From Nitrososphaerales archaeon (GTDB lineage: Archaea; Thermoproteota; Nitrososphaeria; Nitrososphaerales; UBA183), in assembly GCA_030045755.1 (NCBI GenBank), contig JASIEW010000092.1:1-5597 (forward strand): 5,597 bases of DNA, in the 5' to 3' direction. A program made the translations under genes and the position numbers. A model generated the notes under the pieces. The model did not search any database. It saw only the letters and a list, made by a program, of their open reading frames with translations, and had not been told where the DNA came from. The stretch's first letter is position 1. Every line of letters starts with the position of its first letter. Shown here piece by piece: positions 5,430 through 5,597 of this stretch.

Positions 5430-5597
5430 CTACGCCATGAGTTTGTGCGCCAGCCGCTCCTTCGACGTGAAGTTGACGATCGGGCCGGCGGCCAGGTTAC
5501 TGTTTCCGATGACCGTGATCACTCCGTCCTTGTCCCTTACCCACGTGGTGCGCATGTTGACTCTCACGACTTCGCCCGTCACCGAGCCGAACTGGAT
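5430..5597 (-). CDS. MscS-family mechanosensitive channel, C-terminal end (cut by window edge)
   Basis: The minus frame is open from the right edge to a TAG at 5430-5432 and encodes 55 residues. They read as the MscS beta domain: FGSVTGEVVRVNMRTTWVRDKDG, then VITVIGNSNLAAGPIVNFTS. This aligns by eye with the beta domain of E. coli MscS (VTG...TT.RT.DG..V.IPN..I..G.I.NFS). MscS channels are inner-membrane pores that open under membrane tension to release solutes during hypo-osmotic shock; the beta domain sits just under the pore. Two things are odd. The usual IPN turn is IGN here. The protein ends 12 residues after the VNF motif, so the alpha/beta C-terminal vestibule domain (about 100 residues in E. 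coli MscS) is missing. The membrane helices lie beyond the window. The gene converges on polB with a 34-bp gap. Confidence 0.82.
   Translation of the reverse strand: MQFGSVTGEVVRVNMRTTWVRDKDGVITVIGNSNLAAGPIVNFTSKERLAHKLMA

Overview
The window is archaeal. It carries a family-B DNA polymerase of the archaeal replicative type, AT-rich TATA-like elements about 25-30 bp upstream of several starts (leaderless transcripts), frequent AGG/AGA arginine and ATA isoleucine codons, and non-ATG starts in a GC-rich background. The polymerase length and style (849 aa, longer than the ~775 aa euryarchaeal hyperthermophile enzymes) suggest the TACK side, perhaps a high-GC thaumarchaeon or relative. That placement is inference; no rRNA or other marker is present.

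Layout from left to right. Positions 1-746 (minus, cut by the left edge) hold the N-terminal 248 residues of a six-hairpin, amylo-alpha-1,6-glucosidase-like glycosidase. An 80-bp divergent promoter region separates it from a plus-strand pair: a polytopic GT-C-like membrane glycosyltransferase (827-1846) and a 173-aa protein with four predicted membrane segments (1873-2394), probably one transcript. Only 2 bp separate the latter's stop from that of a convergent 118-aa four-helix membrane protein (2397-2753, minus). An 89-bp divergent spacer follows, with two separate sets of inverted repeats, and then the DNA polymerase B gene (2846-5395, plus). After a 34-bp convergent gap comes the C-terminal end of an MscS-family mechanosensitive channel (5430-5597, minus, cut by the right edge).

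The genes do not form one obvious system. The glycosidase and GT-C-like protein share a divergent promoter region and could both act in glycan metabolism, but the sequence does not prove it. The polymerase is a complete housekeeping replication gene with all exonuclease and polymerase motifs intact. The points most worth a second look are the dyad centred on the TATA box at 2770-2793, the three-armed GCTATGC repeat enclosing the polymerase GTG start, and the MscS reading frame that stops right after the beta domain, without the usual C-terminal vestibule domain.

No tRNA, rRNA, CRISPR array, insertion sequence, integrase or attachment site was seen, and no gene-free stretch exceeds 300 bp.
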